From: Bacteroidota bacterium
GTDB lineage: Bacteria > Bacteroidota > Bacteroidia > UKL13-3
DNA length: 64,000 bases
Reading direction: 5' to 3'
NCBI GenBank assembly: GCA_947460345.1
Contig: CANHGM010000011.1
Location: 1-64,000 of the forward strand
Below the pieces are notes generated by a model, which did no database searches, was not told the origin of the DNA, and saw only the letters and a program-made list of their open reading frames with translations. This document shows, one piece after another, positions 8,016 to 16,651 of the stretch (the stretch's first letter is position 1; every line of letters begins with the position of its first letter). The position numbers and the translations under genes are program-made.

Positions 8016-8660
8016 TTATTCTTTTACAAAAGGCACAAACCTGAAAATACCATGCTTACTCCTTTCAAAACGGGTTTCATCTATTCTTACTATTTTATTC
8101 ATTTCTAAATCATCGTCTTTGCCAACGGGTATCACTAGTATTCCACCAATCTTCAATTGTGACAACAATGCTTGAGGAACTTCTGTTGCCCCTGCTGTTA
8201 CAATTATCTTATCAAAGGGTGCCTCACTAGGCCATCCCAAATACCCATTCCCATGAATTAAAAATGGTTTATATTCTAATACAGATAATATTTTCTGTGC
8301 TTTTATATTTAATTGTTGGTGTATTTCAATCGAATATATGTGCCTACTTAACTCACATAATACTGCACATTGATATCCTGAACCTGTTCCTATTTCTAAA
8401 ACTTTATCTGTTTGCTTTATTTCTAATAGCTGCGTTTGTGTAGCAACTGTAAATGGCTGTGAAATGGTTTGATTAGAATCTATAGGGAAGGCTTTGTCTT
8501 CATAAGCATAATGTTCAAAATCTGCTGTAAAAAAAACATGTCTAGGTATTTTTTCTATGGCTTGCAAAGTACCTAAATCACTAATTCCTTTGCTTTGAAG
8601 CAGGGTAACTAGACCTCGTCGTAGGCCTTTATGTTTGTATGTGTCTATAAACTTGGTCAT
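8016..8660 (-). CDS. pcm: Protein-L-isoaspartate O-methyltransferase
   Basis: The 214-residue protein is a class I SAM methyltransferase with the family's motif I, VLEIGTGSGYQCAVL (about residue 88), and the PCMT-specific DSNQTISQPF motif (about 62-71) that binds the isoaspartyl substrate. It methylates L-isoaspartyl residues in aged proteins so they can revert to aspartate. Length matches bacterial Pcm. It is transcribed divergently from the oxidoreductase at 8739 and has its own intergenic region, so it is probably a single-gene transcript. Confidence 0.93.
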   Translation of the reverse strand: MTKFIDTYKHKGLRRGLVTLLQSKGISDLGTLQAIEKIPRHVFFTADFEHYAYEDKAFPIDSNQTISQPFTVATQTQLLEIKQTDKVLEIGTGSGYQCAVLCELSRHIYSIEIHQQLNIKAQKILSVLEYKPFLIHGNGYLGWPSEAPFDKIIVTAGATEVPQALLSQLKIGGILVIPVGKDDDLEMNKIVRIDETRFERSKHGIFRFVPFVKE

Positions 8661-8738
8661 TAATTAACAAAAGTGCAAAAACCACATTAGTGTAGCTTTG
8701 GCAGCAAAAATATATTTGCAATCTGATAATACTAACTT

Positions 8739-9725
8739 ATGTTAAAGAAAATAAAAATAGGATTGCTAGGTACAGGGCATCTTGGTAAAATACACTTAAA
8801 GTTACTTTTAGAGATACCGACTTTTGAAGTTATTGGTTTCTTTGATGCTGACCAAGAGAGAAAAAAACTTATTGCCGATGAATTTGGTATCAAAGCATGG
8901 GACAATGCCGATGATCTCATATACGCATCTGAGGCTATTGATATTGTTACACCTACTATTTACCATTATGAAAACGCAGTAAAAGTGCTAAGAGCTCAAA
9001 AACATTTGTTTATAGAAAAACCTGTAACTAACACAACTGATGAAGCTCATGCTCTTAAGGCATATGCTCATGAGGCAAATGTAAAAATCCAAATTGGCCA
9101 TGTTGAACGTTTCAATCCTGCTTTTATAGCAGCCCAACAATATGAACTTAATCCTATGTTTATTGAAACTCATCGTTTAGCCGAATTTAATCCAAGAGGA
9201 ACAGATGTTCCTGTGGTACTTGATCTCATGATTCATGACATTGATATTATGCTTAAACTTGTTAAAGCAAATGTGAAGAAAATAAGTGCAAGTGGGGTTG
9301 CTGTGGTTAGCAATACAGCAGACATAGCTAATGCTCGTATTGAGTTTGACAATGGATGTGTTGCAAACCTAACTTCTAGCCGAATCAGTATGAAAAACAT
9401 GCGTAAAACTCGTTTGTTTCAAAGAGATTCATATATGTCTATTGATTTCCTTACCAAACAATTAGAAGTACTAAAATTATCTGAAATTGATGGAGAACCT
9501 GGCCCATTAGATATGGTGTTAGATTTAGGTAAAGATAAAAAGCCTAAGAAAATTATCTTTAACAACCCTGAAGTTCTTCCTATAAACGCAATCAAAGAAG
9601 AGCTTACTCAATTTGCTCAAAGTATCATTAATAACACAGAAACAGCTGTTACTTTAGAAGATGGCACCAAAGCTTTAGAAATAGCCTATCAAATTCTTGA
9701 AAAAGTAGAACGCAACCTTATATAA
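8739..9725 (+). CDS. Gfo/Idh/MocA-family NAD(P)-dependent oxidoreductase
   Basis: The 328-residue protein has an N-terminal Rossmann fold with GLLGTGHLGKIHLK (residues ~9-20), the EKPVTN motif (about 93-98) whose Lys is catalytic in the family, and the C-terminal alpha/beta domain with HDIDIM around residue 165. Members oxidise or reduce sugars and related molecules, for example nucleotide-sugar or inositol dehydrogenases; the substrate cannot be told from sequence. A possible -7 box TATATTTG lies at 8711-8718. The histidine kinase gene starts 5 bp after the stop, so the two may be co-transcribed. Confidence 0.87.
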   Translation: MLKKIKIGLLGTGHLGKIHLKLLLEIPTFEVIGFFDADQERKKLIADEFGIKAWDNADDLIYASEAIDIVTPTIYHYENAVKVLRAQKHLFIEKPVTNTTDEAHALKAYAHEANVKIQIGHVERFNPAFIAAQQYELNPMFIETHRLAEFNPRGTDVPVVLDLMIHDIDIMLKLVKANVKKISASGVAVVSNTADIANARIEFDNGCVANLTSSRISMKNMRKTRLFQRDSYMSIDFLTKQLEVLKLSEIDGEPGPLDMVLDLGKDKKPKKIIFNNPEVLPINAIKEELTQFAQSIINNTETAVTLEDGTKALEIAYQILEKVERNLI

Positions 9726-9730
9726 CAAAT

Positions 9731-10798
9731 ATGATTAGGAACCCTACCCCATCTCTAATATCTCTTATTTCTTCTTTTATTGTTTCCATCATATCTACCA
9801 TATTTGTTTATTTATTTAGCAGAAATATTGGTATTGCTTTCTCTATGTTTGGAGTAGTAAATCTGATTTGTTTTGTGGTTTTTTATTTTTCTTTAGAAAT
9901 TTTTATATACCGTAAAATCAAACTTATATATAAAACCATTCATGATGTTAAATCACAAAAGAAAACACCTGGTTTTTTTCGAAAAATTGATATTGACGCT
10001 GACCCTATAGGTGAAGTAGAACTAGAAGTAGTTGATTGGGTAAAAAGTAGTACCTCTGAAATTGCCTTACTAAAGCAACAAGAAGAGTTTAGAAAAGAAT
10101 TTTTAGGTAATGTTAGTCATGAATTAAAAACACCCATTTTCAACCTCCAAGGTTATATACACACGTTGCTTGATGGTGCCATTCACGACCCAGAGGTAAA
10201 CACCCGCTTTCTTGAAAAAGCTGCCAAAAGTGCAGACAGAATGAGTGCATTGGTGCAAGACCTAATCAGTATATCTCAATTAGAATCGGGGCAAATGATT
10301 ATGGATATGGAAAAATTCGATATCAACGAATTGGTAAAAGATATTTTCGAACAATTGGAAGTGAGAGCCAAAGCCAGAAATATTCAACTGCACATCAAAG
10401 ATGGATGTGATGCCGCTTTCATTGTTGTTGCTGACAAGTACCGAGTAAGACAAGTTTTACTAAACTTAATGATTAATGCTATACAATATGGCAGAGAAGA
10501 AGGGCAAATTACCTTAGCATACTACGATATGGGAGACAATATACTAACCGAAGTTGCTGACAATGGTGAAGGTATTAACCAAGACCATTTGCAACGATTA
10601 TTTGAACGCTTTTACAGAGTTGACAAAGGACGAAGTCGCGATGAGGGAGGAACTGGTTTGGGGTTAGCTATTGTTAAACATATTATCGAAGCTCATCAAC
10701 AAACTATAAACGTTAGAAGTACACTTGGTAAAGGAACTACTTTTGGATTTACACTTAAAAAAGCTAAGTCAGATACTTTACTTGGCTTAGGTGAGTAA
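9731..10798 (+). CDS. Two-transmembrane sensor histidine kinase (PhoR-like core)
   Basis: The 355-residue protein has two transmembrane helices (residues ~9-29 and ~37-60) with almost no extracytoplasmic loop, then a HisKA domain with phosphoacceptor His130 in NVSHELKTP and a HATPase_c domain with N box NLMINAIQYG, G1 DNGEGI, F box FERFYRVD and G2 GGTGLGLAIV. It is a complete kinase, but with no recognisable sensor domain it may sense membrane state or a partner protein. No DNA-binding response regulator is adjacent; the only receiver nearby is the stand-alone one at 6.6 kb. It follows the oxidoreductase by 5 bp. Confidence 0.9.
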   Translation: MIRNPTPSLISLISSFIVSIISTIFVYLFSRNIGIAFSMFGVVNLICFVVFYFSLEIFIYRKIKLIYKTIHDVKSQKKTPGFFRKIDIDADPIGEVELEVVDWVKSSTSEIALLKQQEEFRKEFLGNVSHELKTPIFNLQGYIHTLLDGAIHDPEVNTRFLEKAAKSADRMSALVQDLISISQLESGQMIMDMEKFDINELVKDIFEQLEVRAKARNIQLHIKDGCDAAFIVVADKYRVRQVLLNLMINAIQYGREEGQITLAYYDMGDNILTEVADNGEGINQDHLQRLFERFYRVDKGRSRDEGGTGLGLAIVKHIIEAHQQTINVRSTLGKGTTFGFTLKKAKSDTLLGLGE

Positions 10799-10854
10799 AT
10801 ATATAAGTTTAATAAATTTTATATATTTAATTTTTTGTTTGCAAAAACAACAAA

Positions 10855-12411
10855 CTACTCTTCTACTATTTCATGCTCAGTAGCATTCATAAATATATAC
10901 TGACCATTATGCAAACTTCTATCACTTATTACTTTTACCCATTGACGGTATTTAAAAAACCATTTCCATTGCATGCTTTTAAATAATCCTTTAGTTAAAT
11001 ATGCAGCCACAAAAGGGTGTGCAACTATGCTTAATCCTTTTTGGCTCATTTCTAAAATATAATGCTTCAGCTGGTTTTCAATTTTATCTATAATAAACAT
11101 TGAAGGTCTTACTTCTCCGGTTCCTTCACAAAGAGGGCATTTTTCATCTACTGTAAGTTTTACATCAGGTCTTACTCGTTGTCTAGTGATTTCTATTAGA
11201 CCAAATTTGCTCATTGGCAATATTGTATTCCTAGCCCTATCTTTTTCCATCTCTTCTCGCAAAGTATCATATATTTTACGTTTATATGTTGGATTGCGTA
11301 AATCTATAAAATCTACCACTATAATACCTCCCATATCTCTCAACCTTAACTGTCTTGCTATTTCTTTAGCAGCTTCAATATTTAAGGCTAATGCATTCTC
11401 TTCCTGGTTAATTTCACCATCTGATTTGTTACCACTATTTACATCTATCACATGTAAGGCTTCTGTATGTTCAATAATCAAATAACCTCCACCAACTAAT
11501 GGAACATCTCTACCAAATGCAGATTTAATTTTTTTATCAATATCAAAATATTCAAAAATGGGAGCTTTCCCTGAATGCACTTTAACTATCTTTTCTTTCC
11601 CATCACCTAATGGTCTTAAAAACGACCTAATCTCATCAGCCATTTTCTCATCATTCACAACTATACTGTTAAAATCCTCTTTCATCATATCTCTAATGAT
11701 GGTTATAGCTCTATCGCTATCACTATGGATTTTCAATGGAGCACTAGCTCCTTTCATTTGCTTATATATATTGTCCCATTTTTCTTCTAACTCTAGCAAA
11801 TCTTTATGAAGCTCAGCTACAGATTTACCTTCAGCTATGGTTCTTATAATTAAACCACAATGAGCGGGTCTAATGCTTTCAGCTAATTTTTTTAACCTAG
11901 TTCTTTCCTCTATTGTCTTGATTCTTTTAGAAACAGATACTACTTCACTAAATGGAACTAATACCATATAAACACCAGGAATAGTAATTTCACTAGTTAA
12001 CCGCGGACCTTTAGTTGAAATAGGTTCTTTTGTTATCTGAACAGGTAATTGTAAACCTTTAGTGAAAATTTGAGTGATTTTTCCTGATTTATGAGTGTCT
12101 CCTTCTGGTTTAAAATCAGTTAAATGGCCTGAAGGATAAGCACCTCTTCTAGCTTGATCTGTAAATTTAAGTAAGCTTCTTATCTGAGGGCCTAAGTCGT
12201 GATAATGCAAAAATGCATCTTTGGCATAACCCACATCTAGAAATGCAGCATTGTGACCTGGCATTATTTTTTTGATTGCAGCAAGGTAAATATCACCCAC
12301 AGCATGTTGCTCATTATTCTTTTCTTCGTGATACTCAACTAATGTTTTCTCTTGAAGCAAAGCAATGGCAACACTGTCTTGGTTACTATTAATGATTAAT
12401 TGGTATGCCAA
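10855..12411 (-). CDS. rng: Ribonuclease E/G family endoribonuclease
   Basis: The 518-residue protein carries the RNase E/G catalytic core: an N-terminal S1-type RNA-binding region (about residues 35-120), the metal-binding Asp motif HVIDVNSGNKSD (about 320), the second Asp motif IVVDFIDLRNP (about 364) and the Zn-link cysteines CPLCEGTGEV (about 425). It lacks the long C-terminal scaffold of RNase E and so resembles RNase G in size. It should process rRNA and initiate mRNA decay. It is the last gene of the row HU - TPR - 29-residue basic protein - rng, after a 70-bp gap. Confidence 0.93.
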   Translation of the reverse strand: MAYQLIINSNQDSVAIALLQEKTLVEYHEEKNNEQHAVGDIYLAAIKKIMPGHNAAFLDVGYAKDAFLHYHDLGPQIRSLLKFTDQARRGAYPSGHLTDFKPEGDTHKSGKITQIFTKGLQLPVQITKEPISTKGPRLTSEITIPGVYMVLVPFSEVVSVSKRIKTIEERTRLKKLAESIRPAHCGLIIRTIAEGKSVAELHKDLLELEEKWDNIYKQMKGASAPLKIHSDSDRAITIIRDMMKEDFNSIVVNDEKMADEIRSFLRPLGDGKEKIVKVHSGKAPIFEYFDIDKKIKSAFGRDVPLVGGGYLIIEHTEALHVIDVNSGNKSDGEINQEENALALNIEAAKEIARQLRLRDMGGIIVVDFIDLRNPTYKRKIYDTLREEMEKDRARNTILPMSKFGLIEITRQRVRPDVKLTVDEKCPLCEGTGEVRPSMFIIDKIENQLKHYILEMSQKGLSIVAHPFVAAYLTKGLFKSMQWKWFFKYRQWVKVISDRSLHNGQYIFMNATEHEIVEE

Positions 12412-12481
12412 ATTAGTGTATATAAATGTTTAGAAGCGGCAAGAAAAATTCAAGCCGCTAAAACAATCACTTTAAAAGAAA

Positions 12482-12571
12482 TTATTTCTTTTTGTGACGA
12501 TTCTTCCTTAAACGTTTTTTACGTTTGTGGGTAGCAATTTTATGGCGTTTTCTTTTTTTACCGCTTGGCAT
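12482..12571 (-). CDS. 29-residue, highly basic AURKAIP1/COX24 (mS38-like) domain protein
   Basis: A tiny gene from ATG 12571 to TAA 12482 encodes MPSGKKRKRHKIATHKRKKR followed by LRKNRHKKK. The product is almost half Lys or Arg and matches the short C-terminal domain known from mitochondrial AURKAIP1/COX24 (ribosomal protein mS38), found as an equally tiny conserved protein in Bacteroidota. This suggests a ribosome-bound peptide; the assignment rests on pattern recognition. It lies between the TPR gene (12 bp gap) and rng (70 bp gap) on the same strand. Its size hides it from many gene finders. Confidence 0.85.
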   Translation of the reverse strand: MPSGKKRKRHKIATHKRKKRLRKNRHKKK

Positions 12572-12583
12572 GATGATAATATT

Positions 12584-13438
12584 TTATTTGTTAGTAATTT
12601 CTTTAATTTTTTCGTCAACTACCTTTAATTGTTCAGGTGATTTCAGAAGTGATTTGCAAGTTTCAAGCATTTGCAAGGCCTGTTTTTTGTCTCCTCCGGT
12701 CGATAATAAATCAGCGAGTCTAAAATAATTTTCAGGATTCATTGGCTCTAATTTGATGAGCTTATTAAATCGCATAATCGCTTTTTCAGTTTGACCTGAT
12801 TTAACTGAAAGCATCGCTAAATTATAAATGGCTGCAATATTATTGCTGTCTTTAGATTCAATATTCTTTAATATTGGAATCACTGTCATAATGCTATCAT
12901 CGCTTTGTTCGATAATGCATTGTGCTAGTAAATTCTGAGCATCTAAATTGGTAGCATCCATTTGTAAAGTAGTTCTAGCTGCTGCTTTACCTTTATTAAT
13001 TAAATACAACCTCTCTGCACTGGCATTAGCAAATTGTAATGCATTGGCATAACGATTTGCTACAAATAACCATGCTGCTGGTGTTTGTTTAATTTGAGCC
13101 ATCTTTTCTGCAAAATAACCAGTAAGTGCAAATAGTGAGGCACTATCGCACAATAAACCTGCTTTATTTAAAAAGTCAATTTTTTGGTTACTATTTCTAG
13201 CTCCATTGATATTGGTGTTAAAAGATTTGAGTTGCTCAGCTAAAGTTGGGCTAAGATCTTTCAGTGAGTTTTCAAAGAACGATTCGTCGGTAAGCAATTC
13301 TGCTGAAACTTTAGGTATTGCTGATGTTTCTTTTTTAGATAAATCAGCCTCAGAAGTATGCATTCCTTTGTAGAATAATAAAACCAGAAGCACTATTGAT
13401 ATGGCTATCGCATATGTTTGAGGTCTTTTCATCAACAA
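12584..13438 (-). CDS. Membrane-anchored TPR protein
   Basis: The 284-residue protein has an N-terminal membrane anchor (about residues 9-25) after a basic MLMKRPQ head, then a periplasmic part. Residues ~150-275 show tetratricopeptide repeats, for example NIAAIYNLAMLSVKSGQTEK and the following NPENYFRLADLLSTGGDKKQ, spaced about 34 residues apart. TPRs mediate protein-protein contacts; the partner is unknown. The gene starts 5 bp after the HU stop and ends 12 bp before the 29-residue basic gene, forming a compact row that I recall as conserved in Bacteroidota. Confidence 0.85.
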   Translation of the reverse strand: MLMKRPQTYAIAISIVLLVLLFYKGMHTSEADLSKKETSAIPKVSAELLTDESFFENSLKDLSPTLAEQLKSFNTNINGARNSNQKIDFLNKAGLLCDSASLFALTGYFAEKMAQIKQTPAAWLFVANRYANALQFANASAERLYLINKGKAAARTTLQMDATNLDAQNLLAQCIIEQSDDSIMTVIPILKNIESKDSNNIAAIYNLAMLSVKSGQTEKAIMRFNKLIKLEPMNPENYFRLADLLSTGGDKKQALQMLETCKSLLKSPEQLKVVDEKIKEITNK

Positions 13439-13443
13439 CTAAT

Positions 13444-13761
13444 TTATTTAGATTTTTTGCGAGGAGCTTTTGCTATAGGTTTAGCATTCTTTTTCACTTT
13501 ATCTGAAAAAGTTTTTGCTGGTTTGAAAGATGGGATGAAATGTTCAGGAATTTCAATAGCAGTATTTTTACTGATATTACGAGCAATTTTTTTAGCACGT
13601 TTTTTTACTATGAAACTACCAAATCCACGGAAATATAAATTTTTTCCATCAGTCATTGATGTTTTAACTACTTTGAAAAAAGTCTCCAAAGATTCTGAAA
13701 CCATGTTTTTATCGATTCCTGTCTTGTTTACAATTTCTGCAATTACTTCTGCTTTAGTCAT
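13444..13761 (-). CDS. HU/IHF-family DNA-binding protein
   Basis: From the ATG at 13761 the product is 105 residues and begins MTKAEVIAEIVNKTGIDK, the standard HU N-terminus; a longer frame up to 13809 adds unrelated residues and is not chosen. The DNA-binding arm region FRGFGSFIVKKRAKKIARN and the following P near residue 64 are present. The tail is unusually basic (KPIAKAPRKKSK). HU bends and compacts DNA as a dimer. It is the first gene of the HU-TPR-basic peptide-rng row and faces the carB promoter region. Confidence 0.92.
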   Translation of the reverse strand: MTKAEVIAEIVNKTGIDKNMVSESLETFFKVVKTSMTDGKNLYFRGFGSFIVKKRAKKIARNISKNTAIEIPEHFIPSFKPAKTFSDKVKKNAKPIAKAPRKKSK

Positions 13762-13941
13762 TTTATTTGAAATATTATTTTTAAAATTGGGGCTGCAAAA
13801 GTAAGGCAATCTTTCTAATTTTCAATATGTTTTACAAAAAAAAATACGATAATTTATTTTAGGTAAAACTTTAACCTCTATTTTTTTAGAATTGTTGAAA
13901 AAAGTTAGTACTGCCATATAGATAAATACAAGCATAGATAT

Positions 13942-13949
13942 TACATTTG
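13942..13949 (+). promoter_or_regulatory. Possible -7 box (TACATTTG) for carB
   Basis: TACATTTG followed by CTGCAC fits the Bacteroidota -7 consensus TAnnTTTG. It lies about 70 bases before the chosen carB start at 14019 and supports that start over any reading from 13947. No clear -33 TTTG is seen. Confidence 0.4.
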
Positions 13950-14018
13950 CTGCACAAAATCAGTTCAATTTATTTAGTATTCATTTGTCCGGCTTTAACA
14001 AAGCAGGATAAAAAAAAA

Positions 14019-15662
14019 ATGCCCAAAGATACCTCCATTAGGTCAGTACTTATTATAGGAAGTGGCCCAATTATTATCGGTCAAGCTTGCGAGTTCGATT
14101 ATTCAGGCACTCAAGCTGCCCGCTCTCTCAGAGAAGAAGGTGTAGAAGTAATTCTAATCAATAGTAATCCTGCTACCATTATGACAGACCCAGTTATGGC
14201 TGATCATGTTTATCTTAAACCTCTAACTGTTCAAAGTATTGTAGAAATTCTTGAAGCACATAAAATTGATGCTGTTTTGCCTACCATGGGCGGACAAACA
14301 GCCTTAAACTTATGTAAAGAAGCTGATGAACTTGGAATTTGGGAAAAATACAACTGCAAACTTATAGGTGTAGACATTCAAGCCATTGAAACTACAGAAA
14401 ATCGTGAAAAATTCCGCCAACTAATGATTGAAATTGGTATTGGTGTAGCTCCTTCAAATGTAGCTAACTCTTTCTTAGAAGGAAAAGAAATAGCTCAAAA
14501 AATTGGATTCCCTTTGGTAATTCGCCCTTCATATACCCTTGGTGGTTATGGTGGCGGATTCGTGCATCGCAAAGAAGATTTTGATGCAGCCCTTAGCCGT
14601 GGTCTTAAAGCAAGCCCAACCCATGAAGTGCTAGTTGAAAGAGCTGTGCTAGGTTGGAAAGAATACGAACTAGAATTACTCAGAGATAAAAATGACAATG
14701 TAGCCGTTATATGTACCATCGAAAATTTTGACCCTATGGGCATTCATACTGGTGATAGTATAACAGTGGCTCCAGCCATGACTTTAAGTGATGTGTGTTT
14801 TCAAAACATGCGTGACATGGCAATAAAAATGATGCGTAGTATCGGAAATTTTGCTGGTGGGTGCAATGTGCAATTTGCTGTAAACCCTGAGGATGAAGAC
14901 ATCATCTCTGTTGAAATAAACCCTAGAGTAAGTCGCTCTTCAGCCTTGGCAAGTAAAGCTACTGGATACCCTATTGCCAAAATTGCTGCAAAACTTGCTT
15001 TAGGATTTACACTTGACGAACTAACCAATCCGGTTACAAAAACTACTTCAGCGTATTTTGAACCAGCACTAGACTATGTGATTGTGAAAATACCACGTTG
15101 GAATTTTGATAAATTTAAAGGTGCTGATAAAACTTTAGGGTTACAAATGAAATCAGTGGGTGAAGTCATGGGAATTGGTAGAAGCTTTTTAGAAGCCTTG
15201 CAAAAAGCCATACAAAGTTTAGAAATAAACAGACAAGGTTTAGGTGCTGATGGCCTACAAATAAAAAACCTAGACCAAATTATGGATAGCTTGTCAAACC
15301 CAAGTTGGAACAGAATTTTTCATTTGAAAGATGCATTAAGTCTAGGAGTTCCAATTACCACCATAGAAAAAGTAACTCGCATCGATCGTTGGTTTTTAAC
15401 ACAACTTCAAGAACTTGTTTTGATAGAAACCGAGGCTAAAAGATATTCGATCAATAACATTCCTTATGATCTCATGTTTGAACTCAAACAAAAAGGATAT
15501 AGCGATACCCAGTTGGCTTATTTGCTAGGAAGCACCGAAGATGAAGTGTTTGAGAAACGATATAATGAAATGGACATCAAAAGAGTATATAAAATGGTAG
15601 ACACCTGTGCTGCTGAGTTTACTAGTACCACCAATTATTTCTATAGCACTTTCGAAAATTAA
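14019..15662 (+). CDS. carB: Carbamoyl-phosphate synthase large subunit, N-terminal half (split gene)
   Basis: The 547-residue product covers the carboxyphosphate ATP-grasp domain and the oligomerisation domain of CarB, ending with MVDTCAAEFTSTTNYFYST, exactly where E. coli CarB (about residues 530-547) passes into its second ATP-grasp domain. Hallmarks are LIIGSGPIIIGQACEFDYSG at the start, GGQTALNL, GGYGGGF and the VEINPRVSRSSALASKATG metal/ATP site. The second half is a separate gene at 16652 after two unrelated small genes, so this is a domain-boundary split and not a frameshift. It should supply the bicarbonate-phosphorylating site for arginine and pyrimidine synthesis. No carA is in the window. 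Confidence 0.93.
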   Translation: MPKDTSIRSVLIIGSGPIIIGQACEFDYSGTQAARSLREEGVEVILINSNPATIMTDPVMADHVYLKPLTVQSIVEILEAHKIDAVLPTMGGQTALNLCKEADELGIWEKYNCKLIGVDIQAIETTENREKFRQLMIEIGIGVAPSNVANSFLEGKEIAQKIGFPLVIRPSYTLGGYGGGFVHRKEDFDAALSRGLKASPTHEVLVERAVLGWKEYELELLRDKNDNVAVICTIENFDPMGIHTGDSITVAPAMTLSDVCFQNMRDMAIKMMRSIGNFAGGCNVQFAVNPEDEDIISVEINPRVSRSSALASKATGYPIAKIAAKLALGFTLDELTNPVTKTTSAYFEPALDYVIVKIPRWNFDKFKGADKTLGLQMKSVGEVMGIGRSFLEALQKAIQSLEINRQGLGADGLQIKNLDQIMDSLSNPSWNRIFHLKDALSLGVPITTIEKVTRIDRWFLTQLQELVLIETEAKRYSINNIPYDLMFELKQKGYSDTQLAYLLGSTEDEVFEKRYNEMDIKRVYKMVDTCAAEFTSTTNYFYSTFEN

Positions 15663-15669
15663 TTATAGC

Positions 15670-16101
15670 ATGAAAAAACTATTCATTCTATTATCTATCA
15701 CTGCTTTGATAGCCTGTAACAGCAAGCCTAAAAGTGAAACTCCAACTGAGTATGCAACCAATATAGATGCTTCAAATCAAGACCAATCTTCTTCCCAAGA
15801 CCCAAACAGCGAAATGAATCCTATGGAAGCATTTGCTGGCACTTGGACCCAAGATCCGCCAAAAGAAACTAAAGCCAAAAGTGCTTTGTCTTTAGCTAAA
15901 ATGGAGTTGGACTTGAAAGCAGATGGTACGTTTGAAGGTAAATCAGAAATGATGGGTAAAAACAATATCGTACAAGGTACTTGGAATCTCTCAGGTAATA
16001 CCGTAGAACTTGTATGGGATGAAGTGGCTCTCTCTTTAGTTGCTGATGCTTCAATGAAAGAATTATCAGATGAGAAAAACGGAGTAACTTTAACAAAATA
16101 A
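15670..16101 (+). CDS. Putative lipoprotein between the carB halves
   Basis: From the ATG at 15670 the product is 143 residues with a lipoprotein signal, MKKLFILLSITALIAC, whose Cys16 would be lipidated; a Ser/Asp/Gln-rich linker follows. The C-terminal ~80 residues (GTWTQDPPKET to VELVWDEVAL) resemble small lipocalin-like or copper-resistance NlpE-type beta domains in rhythm, with G-T-W motifs, but no family is certain. An upstream start at 15607 would overlap carB and lacks a signal peptide. It starts 7 bp after the first carB half and ends 3 bp before the next gene, so it is probably co-transcribed with carB. Confidence 0.75.
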   Translation: MKKLFILLSITALIACNSKPKSETPTEYATNIDASNQDQSSSQDPNSEMNPMEAFAGTWTQDPPKETKAKSALSLAKMELDLKADGTFEGKSEMMGKNNIVQGTWNLSGNTVELVWDEVALSLVADASMKELSDEKNGVTLTK

Positions 16102-16104
16102 CGG

Positions 16105-16635
16105 ATGAAAGTCTTCTACTTTTTTATGGCAATCTTCATCGGAACTTATGTTTCATGCAAAAAGACAGAAGGCTTTGTTACACATGATTGCGGCATAGAT
16201 ATTACTTTCAATTTTGCCAAAGATAGTACTTTAGAAACTAAGGTTTTTATTGCAAATGCCTTCACTCCTAATGGTGATGGAATAAATGATTGTTGGAGAA
16301 TAAGTGGTACCAATTTAACCAATACTAATTTTTTTCTTGAAATAAAATCAGGTAATAAAATCATCTTTACCTCTAGAAATTTATTTGCTTTTTGGAATGG
16401 CACCAATGTCTCAAGAGTATGTGCCGGTGCTGGGAAATACACTTACCAAGTCTTTGTCACCGGAAAAAATAGTCAAAGACAAGAATTTAAAGGAGAGGTC
16501 ACTTTGCTTCTAATGGATAGTGGCGGAAAGTGCCTTGGCATAAATTCTTCAAATCTATACAAATTGCGTTTTCAAGATATGATAGATCCTGTTCAAGGGT
16601 TTATATATCAAACCCAAGAACCAGTTTGTATTTAA
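16105..16635 (+). CDS. Putative exported protein with gliding-type (T9SS type B) FTPNGDGIND motif, between the carB halves
   Basis: The 176-residue protein has a signal with lipobox-like ending (IFIGTYVSCKK). Residues ~50-135 contain ANAFTPNGDGINDCWRISG, the hallmark of the gliding-motility C-terminal (CHU_C, T9SS type B) domain, followed by a FAFWNGTN segment where the family normally has a W-x-W/DG-x strand. In most proteins this domain is the end of a large adhesin; here it makes up nearly the whole protein with a further 40-residue tail. It may be a small surface protein. It is 3 bp after the lipoprotein gene and 16 bp before the second carB half. Confidence 0.75.
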   Translation: MKVFYFFMAIFIGTYVSCKKTEGFVTHDCGIDITFNFAKDSTLETKVFIANAFTPNGDGINDCWRISGTNLTNTNFFLEIKSGNKIIFTSRNLFAFWNGTNVSRVCAGAGKYTYQVFVTGKNSQRQEFKGEVTLLLMDSGGKCLGINSSNLYKLRFQDMIDPVQGFIYQTQEPVCI

Positions 16636-16651
16636 CCAACAAAAAAATAAA

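Noticed and set aside
15607-15669. Upstream start for the lipoprotein gene between the carB halves
   Set aside because: It would overlap the carB end and lose the lipoprotein signal that begins at 15670.
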